Assembly (NCBI GenBank): GCA_009746045.1
Contig: RPFO01000667.1
Coordinates: 4,340,862 to 4,404,861 of the forward strand
DNA length: 64,000 nucleotides
Direction of reading: 5' to 3'
Origin: Mesostigma viride
Taxonomy: Eukaryota; Streptophyta; Mesostigmatophyceae; Mesostigmatales; Mesostigmataceae
Shown here: piece after piece, positions 31,726 through 41,753 of the stretch
Layout of the letters: each line of letters opens with the position of its first letter
How positions within the stretch are numbered: position 1 is the stretch's first letter
Position numbers and translations under genes: made by a program
The notes under the pieces: generated by a model
The model's input: the letters and a program-made list of their open reading frames with translations, nothing else
Told to the model about the DNA's origin: nothing
The model's database searches: none

Positions 31726-33966
31726 GTGCGCCGCGAGATGAATTTTCGTTCAGGGATATATGTGCGCACCAAGCGGAAGATTCTGGACGCCTTTCACGAG
31801 AGCGGATTGTCGCAGCGCCAATTAATCTGCAAAACTAGCGACCCCCCCTTCCCGATTTCAATCTTCAACCGCATGCTCACAGAGGAGGCGGCCATCAAGG
31901 CTGCAGCAGATCTAGACAACCCCAAGCTAGCGGGGAAGAAGTGCCCAAGTCGTGTCAGAAACCCGACTACGACCAAGACGTTTCCCTGGGTCGCGGCCAC
32001 TGAGCATGAGATTCGCGAGTATCGGAGCAAGGGGTACATGGTCAACCGCGCGCTTGTGCGCGTAAGTTTATTTCCATCATAATTGTCGGTATTTGTCCTG
32101 CTGCATTTTGTACATGTCGCACTAGTTTGCTGAGTTTTGATTGTTTGATCATGAGTATGCAGCCCGGCCCCGTGAGAATTTGACGTGGAAGAGCCGAAAG
32201 TATGTAATGGTCTTCTTCGTTGCATGCAGCCAAATGATGCAGCGTAACCACCCAGCAACGGGTGATCATGGATGAAGGGTTGGAAACTATAGCAGTCTTG
32301 CTCATTTCTTGGCGATATCCCAGCTGCCCCCCCTTTATTTGAAAGATATATTGCTCATGATGCAGGGCAATGTCACGTGATCATCAGTTGGGCTTAAGCA
32401 GCTACCTGCACCAAAGAAACCTTTTTTGCTGCCTAAAATGTTCTTCTTGTCCTGTTTTAATATTTGTTTGTGCAATGCATGTTGTGCAGAACATGATGTT
32501 CAAGTCCATGCGCAAGCTTCACCCCGAGAACGCGAAAGTTTTCGTGTGCAGCGACGGCTTCTTGACCAAGTTTCGGCTCAGGCACGGCTTCACAACCCGC
32601 CTTCGCACCAATGTGAAGTCCCAGGCACGCTCAGCTGAGGAGAAGATGGCGATCATGGAAGGGTTCGTCGAGAGGGTGCTGAAGGCTACATCGTGTCCAT
32701 GCCTCACAAGGGCAGCGCGGACCATCCGGTCAACGAATTCGACGAGGTGTGGGGCAACTTCCCATCGTGGCTCAGATGGTGCTTCGATGAAACTCCCGCA
32801 ACTTTCAACAACCCTGCGAGAGAGACGTGGGACGAGAAGGGGAAAAAGGAGGTGTGGGTGGCAGGCCAGGCGGGTTCAGCATCGGACAAACGCTGGTGCA
32901 GTGATTGAGATGAGGCTGGCGGACGAGAGGCGGGGAAGGATGAAGATGAGGCACGCGAAAAGAAAGCGTCGCGGAAGGGGGGGATTGACGAGATGGGGTC
33001 AGTAAGGGCACCCAACAAGGCGGGGGCAAGCAAGAAGGCTGGAGCAGTGAAGGCAACCGGGGACAAGGCCGGATGTGGGGCAGCTGACGTGGTGGGAAGG
33101 GGGGGGGCAGCCGACCAGGTGGGGGCAGCAGGGGTCGGCAACCCAGCCGCGGGAGCACCACCACCAACGGATCAGGCCACCCGCCCAGCCAAGAAAAAGT
33201 CCAAGCCTTCTCTCCCTCCTCTCGAGCTTCCGCCACAGCGCACTGTGGCAAAGCGTGCCGAGGTGCTGACAACGGCGGACTGGGCCAAATACCAGGTTTT
33301 CACCTTGTATGGTGACGGCCTGACGTACTACGGAAACCCTGACCCACAGGACCCGTATGCAGGAAAGAAATATGACAACCACTGGCGCATGGTGGTCAAG
33401 TTAGTATCGTTGCATATGGGTTGGCTCCAAGATATACTGGACCATTTATGTGACAAGAATGTACACTCTGTATGTAACTCCCATGCCATGTGTGACTAGG
33501 TAGCATGCAGTACATATGTCTACCGGACACATGCGACAGGTCACGTCGGCATGATCAAATGGGCCAACATATTAGTAGGCGTATGAGCACACACACATCA
33601 CACATCACACATCACACATCACACATCACACATCACACGTACATATGCACTGTCACACGTACATGCACCACAACACAGGGACGCACCCCCCCACACCCCC
33701 ACACCCCCCACCCACCCCAACCCCCACACCCCACCATGCACCACCACGTACCGCCGCCGCCGCCGCCGCCACCACCACCACCACCACCACCACCACCATT
33801 GTACTTCGCATTTGTAATGCATTATTATGGTGTTGTGGTTGTGTGTCTTGGCACGTTTCTTATGTGCAGGTACCCTAAACAGCATGAGCAGAAGCGCACG
33901 GAAAGGGTGAAGCAAACGTTTGTGATCGCTGACTACGGAGTCGCATGGTGCCTTGTTGCGATGTAG
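31726..33966 (+). pseudogene. CENP-B/pogo-like transposase with three exons, disabled
   Basis: Exon 1 ends at 32061 (donor GTAAGT) and encodes a pipsqueak-like HTH (RTKRKILDAFHESGLSQRQL). Exon 2 starts at 32490 and encodes a CENP-B/Tc5-type HTH (CSDGFLTKFRLRHGFTTRLR). After a one-base frameshift near 32685 comes the start of the DDE domain (GYIVSMPHKGSADHPVNEFD, then WCFDETPATF and ETWDEKGKKEVWVAG). TGA at 32906 interrupts, but the same frame continues to 33399 as a Lys/Ala-rich linker and a tail (TTADWAKYQVFTLYGDGLTY). Exon 3 (33870-33966) finishes with RVKQTFVIADYGVAWCLVAM. The second and third catalytic acids are not seen, so an internal part of the nuclease domain seems lost. Such proteins cut and paste elements at TA sites. 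Confidence 0.65.
33592..33800. repeat. (CACAT)n and CCACCA-type repeats in the last intron
   Basis: The intron 33400-33869 of the transposase pseudogene contains a CACACAT array (33592-33640), C-rich CCACACC words and a CCG/CCA triplet tract (33748-33798). Confidence 0.85.
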
Positions 33967-34439
33967 ACTTTTCCCTGTGGGCCCAACTGCCCTTTATGTT
34001 TTTAATATCTGGCCATCATGTTGTAAACGGAGGTATTAGGGTTGCGTCATTAATAATCGCACCCGCCTGCCGTATTTCTGGCACACCTTGAATAGGCTAG
34101 GTAGGGCTTGCCGTGACCTTTCCGGCACAGTTTATATAGCACTGAAACGAGTGCAGTATAGCTGAAACTGGCGCATTATAGGTGTTACACATCCATGCCA
34201 CACAACTCGGTGGGACATGTCCCACCAACCTGTGTTTTGTATGTGTATGAACATGTGTCCCACCTACATGTAATTGAAAATTTGCCTGTCCCACCGACCT
34301 AGCTGAATTTTGAACATGTAACTGTCCCACCGCACTGAATTTTGAAAGCTACCCTGTCCCACCTACATGAATACCTGAAACATGGCTGATCCACGTACCT
34401 GAACCTGGTGTCTCTCCTAGGTGAAAAGTGTTCCACTTG

Positions 34440-34640
34440 CGTCCCACCTACGTGAGCTGCCCCTGTAGTTGGCGGGGTCGTCAGGGGAACCTTGGTTTTT
34501 GTACAGCATAATACGGTAGCTGTGCTGCCACTCAGGAATCAGCGGCGCGGCGGCAAGCAGGATCTGGTTGCAGACATCAAGCAGGAACCCCTTGAGCGCC
34601 GTCAGCTTAACCCGTGTTTTTTCAATTAGAACGCGATATA
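34440..34640 (-). pseudogene. LINE reverse transcriptase, N-terminal fragment
   Basis: The minus strand reads LKGFLLDVCNQILLAAAPLI, then PEWQHSYRIMLYKNQGSPDD, then PANYRG. This matches the first motif of non-LTR reverse transcriptases (W-x-x-S-x-I-x-x-x-Y-K, then NYR). It probably belongs to the same family as 41772-43178. The coding match is lost upstream of about 34640, at a perfect palindrome. Confidence 0.65.
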
Positions 34641-34646
34641 TCGCGT
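34629..34646. repeat. Perfect 18-bp palindrome
   Basis: AACGCGATATATCGCGTT is fully self-complementary. It sits at the point where the LINE coding match is lost. Confidence 0.9.
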
Positions 34647-35050
34647 TGTAAGCTTTTTTTAGAACGCGTATAGCACCTAAGGAAAAAAAAATTTCATGGT
34701 CATGTATATACTTTCCTGAAAGCCCATAAATCAAAGGATTTTTTGAGCTACTCAGACCTACAAAATGCTTATTCATTAGAGAGATACACTGGTTTGAATA
34801 CAGGGGGGTCTGACCATGACCGCGATTTCTTGACCCTAGGTCACAAGTCATGTGCTTATTTACAAATGGTTCATGAAAAAAATCTGGCTTCTTGCACGAG
34901 CTATGGGCAACATATGCAGGCTCTGTGAAACAAAACTCAGGCCCATTGGGCCACTGGAGCTATTTTTCATTAGCATCACAATTACAACGCAGTACAACGC
35001 AGTGGGAAACAGGAGAGCCCTTCACAACATTACGCAACGACACGAGCCCC

Positions 35051-35771
35051 ATTAATTAATTAATTAATTAATTAATTAATTAATTAATTAATTAATTAAT
35101 TAATAGACACGTGAGCATAAGTCCTCAGTGGGAGGGGAACATGGGATGGAATGGATGGTATAAGCTATCTAGGTCCTAGTTACAGGGGTGTGGGCACCGC
35201 GGCCCGAATCGCTATGAATGCCATACTTGGTCACACGCGGAGCCCCCACAGGCTTGGGGGTGGTCTCCTTCATCACTACTTGCCATCTATCCTTGCGCAC
35301 CATCTGCCTCCATATTACAGACAAACCAGGAGGTTGCCCGGGGGTGAGCCCGTCACGTCTAGTGTAGCACATCAAAGAGACAACCAGCGCAGGCCAGAAA
35401 TCGGGAGAATCCGGACCATGGTAGCTCGAGCCTGCCGTTATCTTTTCCGCGTTTTCGAGTCGTTCAGGATGATGAAGATGAATGGTGATGGAAATGTGTA
35501 TCCTTGTGCATTGAAATTATGGCTGGCTTACGTGTGGAGCGACTAGATGACCTAGACGGTGGGGCCGGAAACAGCATGCTTGATCAGGGCGTGTGTTTCG
35601 AGCCTAACTGGCCGGGGGGGGAGTGTAGCACATGTCCATGCCGAGTCTATCACGAAAAGTCCACGGGTGGCGGCCCTGCCGCGCGCGGCCGGGGGCACGC
35701 CAGGTGAGGACATATCGCCCAGGCTGGGCGGGCTTGGTGCCAGCTAGTCTATCTGATGTATCTACCTGATC
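35051..35771 (-). mobile_element. LINE family A, 5'-truncated copy (a) with (TTAA)n tail, interrupted by a SINE
   Basis: The tail of about 13 TTAA/ATTA units (35051-35104) lies at the 3' end, left on the plus strand. The body encodes the last residues of the reverse transcriptase ORF (KDRWQVVMKETTPKPVGAPR), as in copies at 38895 and 41772. A 249-bp SINE-like insert (35373-35621) with a 12-bp duplication interrupts it. The 5' break is at about 35771. Confidence 0.8.
35373..35621 (+). mobile_element. SINE-like element, complete 249-bp copy
   Basis: Inserted in a LINE copy and flanked by the 12-bp direct repeat AGTGTAGCACAT (35361-35372 and 35622-35633); the uninterrupted LINE copies at 38895 and 41772 have this site once. 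It begins CAAAGAGACAACCAGCG and ends in a G-rich stretch (GGCCGGGGGGGG). It has no coding capacity. TGGTAGCTCGAGCC and TTTTCGAGTC about 30 bp apart weakly resemble pol III A and B boxes, so tRNA origin is possible (inference). Partial copies lie at 3820/4433, 39874 and 63503. Confidence 0.75.
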
Positions 35772-36769
35772 CGAGCCCCATAAACGGGGCCATAGTGAGC
35801 TTGGAGGGTCAAAACGTTGAAAATAGGTGTTTTATAAGTGATACAGCATCAAACATGCATCAAACATCATGACTGGATGACCTTATATGACTGAATCAGG
35901 CAGCCATAGCCAAAGCATCATCCACTCTCACAACGTGTTGAGCACATGCCTCGTGGGAACGGAGGTGCTGGGTTTTCATTCCATAACGCGTGCAATACTG
36001 AAAGAAAGAGGCACGGGTAATGCAAGGCTTGGATAGGTTGAGTGATCCACGAGCTTACATGCAGGCAAAGATGACGCTGGAATGCATGCTAGCAAATGGT
36101 GGCAAGATGCTAACAACACATGATTATACACCATGATTAAGGGCACCTAGCTGATCTTCTTGCACAATCAACGCAGTATAAACCATCAACATCCAATCCT
36201 CACGATATATGCACGGCTTGACGACGTATACAGCACCTAAATACTGCACAACTGCAACCTGCTATGGCTGACATGCAAGCCACGTCGAGTAGGATGGCGG
36301 TCTTAGAGAGGCTGGGCAGAGGTCGGTAGAAATAAGTGGAAAACTGGCAGAAACTAGGTAGAAACACGATATACTTACGCCTGCAAGCACTATTGAGCCG
36401 GTGGCAGAGGCCATTTCCAGGAAAATACAGCATACCGTAGCAATAGCCACGGTCACGCCTTACGCTATTTGCAAGCACCATCATGCCCGGAGCTACCCAA
36501 TAAACGTCTGCACAAATCTCGGTTTGGCCGAGAGTCCGGGCGTTCGGAGTGAATAAACATGTGTTAAGAAGTCGAAACACCATGGAAATACCAAGCATGG
36601 TGCCGCAGCAGACCCGAGTCTTGACGTAATAATATGTATGCCGGTTTCCAGGGTTTCCGCATGAAAGTTGGGTGAGAAACTGGAAAAAACTACGTTTCCT
36701 TTGCCCCAGTACCTCAACAAACTCGTAGAAACCTAATTATCAACCTTTGAACGCATCATCATGGTCGTG
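35772..36769. other. No recognised gene
   Basis: Moderately AT-rich DNA with only short open frames on the minus strand and no motif I can identify. Confidence 0.5.
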
Positions 36770-38194
36770 CTACCCAACAGCCACTGAAATTCGCGCGAAA
36801 ACTGGCGAGATCTACCTGCCGCCATCGCCGTCGGGGGCACCGAGCAGCCGGGACTGGGAGGAATACCACTGGTCGAGCTGCTGCTGCGGTGAGCCAGAGA
36901 GCGTCCGCGGCGCCGGCTGCGCGCCGCCGGCGGGCCGTTGGGCGTGACGCAGGCGTATCCACGCGTACTTGCCGTGCTCAGTGGTCCTTGAGGTGGGCGA
37001 AGTGCTCGCGGACATGAAGGTCCTCCTGCTCCTTGGTCGCCTGCCGGATGGCCGAGTGGTAATCGGCTTTGAGGCGGGCGTAGGGGGCGGGTTCGCCGTT
37101 TTCGCGTAGGGCTTTGCCGGGCCTGGATGACGGCGGGGAGCCGGTGCAGGCTGGTGAAGCGTGGCGGGCGGCGGGGGGGCAGCAGGGCCCCGGCCGCGGG
37201 CCGGCAGCTTGCCAGCGAGGTGCCGAAGGGCCGAAGCCGGGCCGGCAGCGACCAGCTGGGCGTGGCTGGCCAGGATGTCCAGCGCGTCGACGAACGCCTC
37301 TGCCGCGCGCTTGTGGGCGCGTTTTTCAGGGAAGTCCTCCAGAGCGTCGTCAGATTTCTCAAGCAACTGCAGTGTGCGCAAATCAGGTGGTGCCACGTGC
37401 CTACGAAAGGGCGAGGGGAATCGCAGGCGGATGTGGGCGGTGACGATGCGATGATCGGAGCGCACCAGGGGGATCACGTGCGAGCGAGCAGCTAGTACAG
37501 ATCCTTGATGACGCTTGCGCATTACAACATAGTCGATGCAGCGTTCAGTGCCAGTTGGCGAGTTGTGTGTGACCAAAGCATCTGGACTATGTGGAAAGCG
37601 GGTGTTGGCAGTGACCAAATCGCATGTCGTAAGCAAATCAGCAAAAAGTTCAGTGTTGGCGTTGGAGACCGTACCGTTGGGGGCGTGCTGACATCCGCCT
37701 GTACCCGGTGGTAGCGTTGCGTTGGCGTCCAGTAGCAGAGCGACGTAGTTGCGATCGCCAGGGGTGCCGTTCGCCAGGTTCTCCAGCGCAGCAAAGAAGT
37801 CCTTGCGATCTTGTTCTGGGTGGCCGGAGTGGGCCGGGGTGCGTAACCGACGCCCACCGTCAGGGCGTAGGTCGAGTGGCCCTCCACCGAATGAAAAGTG
37901 GCCACAAGCAAGGAGCCGAGCATTGACCAGCTGGGGTTCGCCCATGTGGCGTACGACGAGCGGGGAGCAGAGGAGACCGACGCCCCCGTTCCCGATGCCG
38001 TCGCCGCCTCCGTAGTAGAACCGCCAGCCGTCGATGTCGTCAGCAGCAAGGGCAGTCGATCCGCGGGCTGATGCAGCCCGCCTGTGTTCTTGGATTCCCA
38101 GGATGGCGATATTATTGTCGATGCAGAAACCAATAAGATTGGAGACTCGATGGCTGACAGTCGCCGTTGGGGGGTCATGTAGCACATATTCCAT
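36770..38194 (-). pseudogene. LINE ORF, endonuclease (EEP/APE-type) domain
   Basis: The ORF starts at ATG 38194 and encodes an exonuclease-endonuclease-phosphatase fold: FCIDNNIAILGIQEHRR (metal-binding Glu), a GNGGVGLL strand, VALLLDANATLPPG (catalytic D and N), CIDYVVMRKRH and LVRSDHRIVTAHIRL (the SDH motif). This enzyme nicks target DNA to prime reverse transcription. Beyond residue ~290 the sequence turns Pro/Ala/Arg-rich, and a frameshift is needed to read YARLKADYHSAIRQATKEQE, the linker before reverse transcriptase. The RT is missing to the left. It may be the 5' half of family A (inference). Confidence 0.8.
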
Positions 38195-38258
38195 GTTGGG
38201 TGGGTGGAGGTGGGAGAAGCCGCGTAATCGACCTAACCTAACTCTAAGCTATCTATAG

Positions 38259-38361
38259 TCTAGGAGAGTGGTTAACTCCGGTGAAATATTGTGCGGAACC
38301 TTTGCCGCAGGTGGCAAAAGGTTTCCGCGCAATATTTCCACTAACTTAGCCCTCTTCCTAC
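38259..38361. repeat. Foldback (near-perfect 100-bp inverted repeat)
   Basis: The arms GTGAAATATTGTGCGGAACC and GGTTTCCGCGCAATATTTCC pair around a short loop (GCAGGT). The inner part is bounded by GTTAAC on the left and CTAAC on the right, and pairing extends weakly to TAGGA/TCCTA. It looks like a small foldback MITE. Confidence 0.75.
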
Positions 38362-38423
38362 ATCCAGGGAGGAAACAAGGGCCGGGTAGGAAAAACCAGT
38401 TAGGGGATATTTCTTAATATTTA

Positions 38424-38490
38424 TTGAGAATGATAAAATTACGGAGGTGAGATCACGGCATGCAACATAAAGAAACCCCCCAAAAGAAGA
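38424..38490 (-). repeat. LINE family B, short 3' fragment
   Basis: TTGAGAATGATAAAATTACG, then GAGGTGAGAT and GGCATGCAACATAAAGAAA, match the 3' UTR end at 18142 and 53131. It is extremely 5'-truncated. Confidence 0.65.
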
Positions 38491-38873
38491 ATTTCTTAGT
38501 ATATATACAACATTTGCAAACTAATTTGACTTGCGACTAGAAAACCGGCGGCCATTCTGTCAGACGTTTTGTTTGGCGTTAATTTGTAGCTGCGTACAGA
38601 CTGTCACCATGTCGGTCATCTCACCGGCTCAAGCTTCAATGATATTTGCACTGAGACGCAGTCTGGTGTACAGCCATTCACGCCTTAACCTTAAAGCTGG
38701 GTTCGAGGGTTTCGGGGGCCGTCAACCCAACTTAGCGTGAATGTGTCTACCAAATTGTACTGTACTCACTACATTACAATTTCGTTCAAATTGAATTTGA
38801 ACTAAAGACACTAAAACATACTGTCCTGAATTAACTACTTTGAACTTAGAATACCGAAATCCTGTACGATCCT

Positions 38874-39330
38874 ATTAATTAATTAATTAATTAATAGACA
38901 CGTGACTGCGTCACGTGAGCATAAGCCCTCAGTGGGAGCGGAACATGGGATGGAATGGATGGTATAAGCTATCTAGGTCCTAGTTACAGGGGTGTGGGCA
39001 CCGCGGCCCGAATCGCTATGAATGCCATACTTGGTCACACGCGGAGCCCCCACAGGCTTGGGGGTGGTCTCCTTCATCACTACTTGCCATCTATCCTTGC
39101 GCACCATCTGCCTCCATATTACAGACAAACCAGGAGGCTGCCCGGGGGTGAGCCCGTCACGTCTAGTGTAGCACATGTCCATGCCGAGTCTATCACGAAA
39201 AGTCCACGGGTGGCGGCCCTGCCGCGCGCGGCCGGGGGCACGCCAGGTGAGGACATATCGCCCAGGCTGGGCGGGCTTGGTGCCAGCTAGTCTATCTGAT
39301 GTATCTATCTGATGTATCTATCTGATGTAC
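38874..39330 (-). mobile_element. LINE family A, 5'-truncated copy (b)
   Basis: Tail (TTAA)n at 38874-38894, body 38895-39311 almost identical to copies (a) and (c), including the palindrome CACGTGACTGCGTCACGTG near the 3' end. It breaks at the same place as copy (a), followed by a 16-bp tandem repeat of TCTATCTGATGTA. Confidence 0.8.
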
Positions 39331-39873
39331 CGGTACGATCCTATGCGTGAGCCCAACCCTGCGTGAATGCCTCTACATGAATATCTACATCATTGAGCAA
39401 GCATTATTGAGTTTCGTGATAACAAACTGGTCCAGATACCAGATCAGCTCGGATCAACGTCCAGTTGATGCTCAGATGGACTGATCATGTGTTGCTCAGA
39501 GGTTATGGTAGTTGATTGCTCAATCGAGGATTGCTCAGAGGTGATGGTGGATGAGCCCCATGCATTTAACGGGAGAACAGGCTGCACTGTAGTCTTCGTG
39601 ACGGGAAAAATGCTGAGGATGCCGTACTCGGCCACCAAATCCTGGTATGAGAAGTACTGTACATTGCCTGCAATCAAGGATACATGGACAGGAGAGCATG
39701 GACGTCATGGAATAAATTCAATTGTTAGTTGATTACCACTGAATACCGCCCGGGCGCCCTGCGAAAAACGAATTCGAGATGATGCTGCCCCCCAATTAAT
39801 ACTCCAGCAATTAATACTATATTATAGTAACCTCAGTGCGAGGCCATTAATTAATTTATCCATATACCGATAT

Positions 39874-39929
39874 CAAGGAGACAACCAGCGCAGGCCAGAA
39901 ATCGGGAGAATCCGGACCATGGTAGCTCG
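39874..39929 (+). repeat. SINE-like element, 5' 56 bp only
   Basis: Identical to 3820-3875 and broken at exactly the same base (after ATGGTAGCTCG). The remainder of the element is not found nearby. Confidence 0.75.
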
Positions 39930-40079
39930 ATATATTTGCCTTTAAAAGCAGATAAAATATAAATGCTGTCGGTACTGTTTTAACATGAGCATGCACACAA
40001 GTATAACTCTGCTGTGTACCGTTTTACAACATTAGCATGCACACAAGTTCAACTCTGACAACGAGAGCTCTGACCAACA

Positions 40080-40300
40080 GCATTAATTTTTTGGCAAGTT
40101 TACGTGCGCGCCAGCAGCCGCGAGAATTGGCCGTGTAAAGACTGGCTATGACTTGCATACGCTATTAAGTAATTATATTCAAAGTGAAATTCTTGTAATT
40201 ATACTGAATACTATAGTTGCAGGCCTCTGTCAGATTGACAATAATGAATGAAAAGACAGGAATATTACCGAATTGGAAATGAATATTTCTGACAGTCACT
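40080..40300 (+). rRNA. Mitochondrial-type small-subunit rRNA-like segment (probable nuclear copy)
   Basis: GGCAAGTTTACGTGCGCGCC, then CAGCAGCCGCG (40111-40121) matches the universally conserved 530-loop region of SSU rRNA; then GTGTAAAG, and downstream CAAAGTGAAATTCTTG and a segment whose length fits the 690-730 region (GTGAAATTCTT ... GAATACTATAGTTGCAGGC). Distances are shorter than in bacterial rRNA and the block is AT-rich, as in reduced mitochondrial rRNAs. I infer a mitochondrial insertion (NUMT), possibly with fragmented rRNA modules. The later SSU landmark GATTAGATACCC is not found, so the match is partial. Confidence 0.45.
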
Positions 40301-40556
40301 TGACGGGGCAGGCAACAAAATTATTGATAGTTTGACAGGAAAGTTATATTGTGAAATTTATAATAACATAAATCAGTATAATGGATGGTACGGACGCACG
40401 TGTACGCAGATGATCAGATTAAGAACATATCAATGACAGGATTATATTAAGATGAATGAACAAATTAAGAATGATCGTACTTACGTTTATATACATAATA
40501 GTCAAAACAGTTATGTGCCAGGGAAAATAGACATACAAAAGATACACGGGAGTCCA

Positions 40557-40603
40557 AGCTGCTTTTCAAGCAGCTCTTGTCATTCCCTCTTGAGGGAATG
40601 ACA
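40557..40603. repeat. Two adjacent hairpins
   Basis: AGCTGCTT-TTC-AAGCAGCT (40557-40575) and TGTCATTCCCTC-TT-GAGGGAATGACA (40578-40603), with perfect stems of 8 and 12 bp. Confidence 0.9.
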
Positions 40604-41319
40604 ACTACAGCAAAATCAAGTGCAAACTACTCGTGAACAACACGTGAAAAAGGGACAGAAAATGCCTAACTGACCCCCTTTTGGCCCCCCGGCCTTGTCA
40701 GAGCCTTTGCGGGGTCAAGGGGGACAATTACTAGGGGCTCAATTATAGCGGCCGGGCTATAGAGGCTGCATGCAGAGGCTCATGCATGGACTGGCGGGGT
40801 ATGTAGTTCACCTAGTTGCTGCATGAGGCGGCATGATGTCTGGCGACCAGCCTCCGGGATCTCATTAAGTTTGTGTGGTCACTGAGAAATTCGGCCCTCA
40901 GTCACTTGCAGTGCGGCGGAGCGACATACTGTCAGGATTTTTGACCATCCTGGTTGTGCCCGTTAGCTGTTCGTCTTTACCAGTAATATTTTCAGGGTAC
41001 GATGTCAAAGTCCGATGTAGCATAAATTGGCATACTTTCAACTGTACTACGGGTACTGTGGCCGTCTGACAATTTTGCTAGGATCCGCGCTTCGCGCCGA
41101 CCTTCTGTTCACTATGTGCTGCCCTGGAGGCGCAATGTCCTTGCACTTGCATACTAGTGACCCAACTCATCATTTCTGTGTTGATGCAAGCCACCCACCT
41201 TTGTGTGGCAGTGGCGGCTGGCTGGACCCTAACTGTACGTCCGTAGATTATTCCTAGATCGACGGCTATAGCGACGGTGTTCTTTTCCACATAATGTTGC
41301 CTCCGCAATTGTCATGCTT

Positions 41320-41432
41320 ACCTTGTTGGTCCGACTCACGCCCTTGTTGGGAATTCCTTGTTGGAAAGACCTTGTTGGTCAGAGTCATCACCCTTGTTGG
41401 GATTCCCTTGTTGGGAAGGCCTTGTTGGCCAC
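41320..41432. repeat. Array of seven CCTTGTTGG hairpins
   Basis: CCTTGTTGG occurs seven times in about 112 bp. Each copy is extended by one to three further complementary bases that differ between copies: A..T, C..G, TT..AA, GA..TC, C..G, TTC..GAA, GG..CC. The loop TTGTT stays constant while the outer stem changes. Confidence 0.85.
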
Positions 41433-41753
41433 CTGTTTGGTACCACTACTTAATTCACATTTCAATGATAATACGCAAACTGATTACTAAGGTTCGAGAT
41501 CTTTCCTCCAATACGCATTTCATGAAGGTAGCTTTTTAACACATACCCGCAAGGCGCAATGGCCCAGTTGATAGTCAATTAATGTCTGAATTATGCAAAA
41601 ACAGCCACCAGCGTGCAGGAGGACCATGCAGCTGTCTGAGCTCAGACCACAGGGCGCTGTAGCCCTTCAGAGGTCCAGATAATTTATAAATATGATAACT
41701 GATGGATGTTTCTCTCTAGTTACACATTACACAGTTACGAGTCTTCATCCGGC

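Larger units (their letters stand above)
30990..34480 (+). mobile_element. Decayed pogo-type DNA transposon region
   Basis: A transposase pseudogene (31726-33966) is bracketed by degenerate repeats of GTGGGAC/GTCCCAC words: about 31000-31300 on the left (with TACGTGGAACAGGTGGCCCAC twice) and about 34200-34460 on the right. Possible ends are CTCACGGGTACGTGGG (from about 30983) and its inverse near 34443-34456, but they match imperfectly. Borders are therefore uncertain. Confidence 0.45.

Noticed and set aside
36747..38258. Several plus-strand open frames opposite the LINE endonuclease
   Set aside because: GC-rich antisense shadows; the minus frame contains the conserved endonuclease motifs.
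41320..41432. CRISPR array
   Set aside because: Repeats are 9 bp with irregular 4-14-bp gaps in a eukaryotic context; the hairpin explanation fits better.
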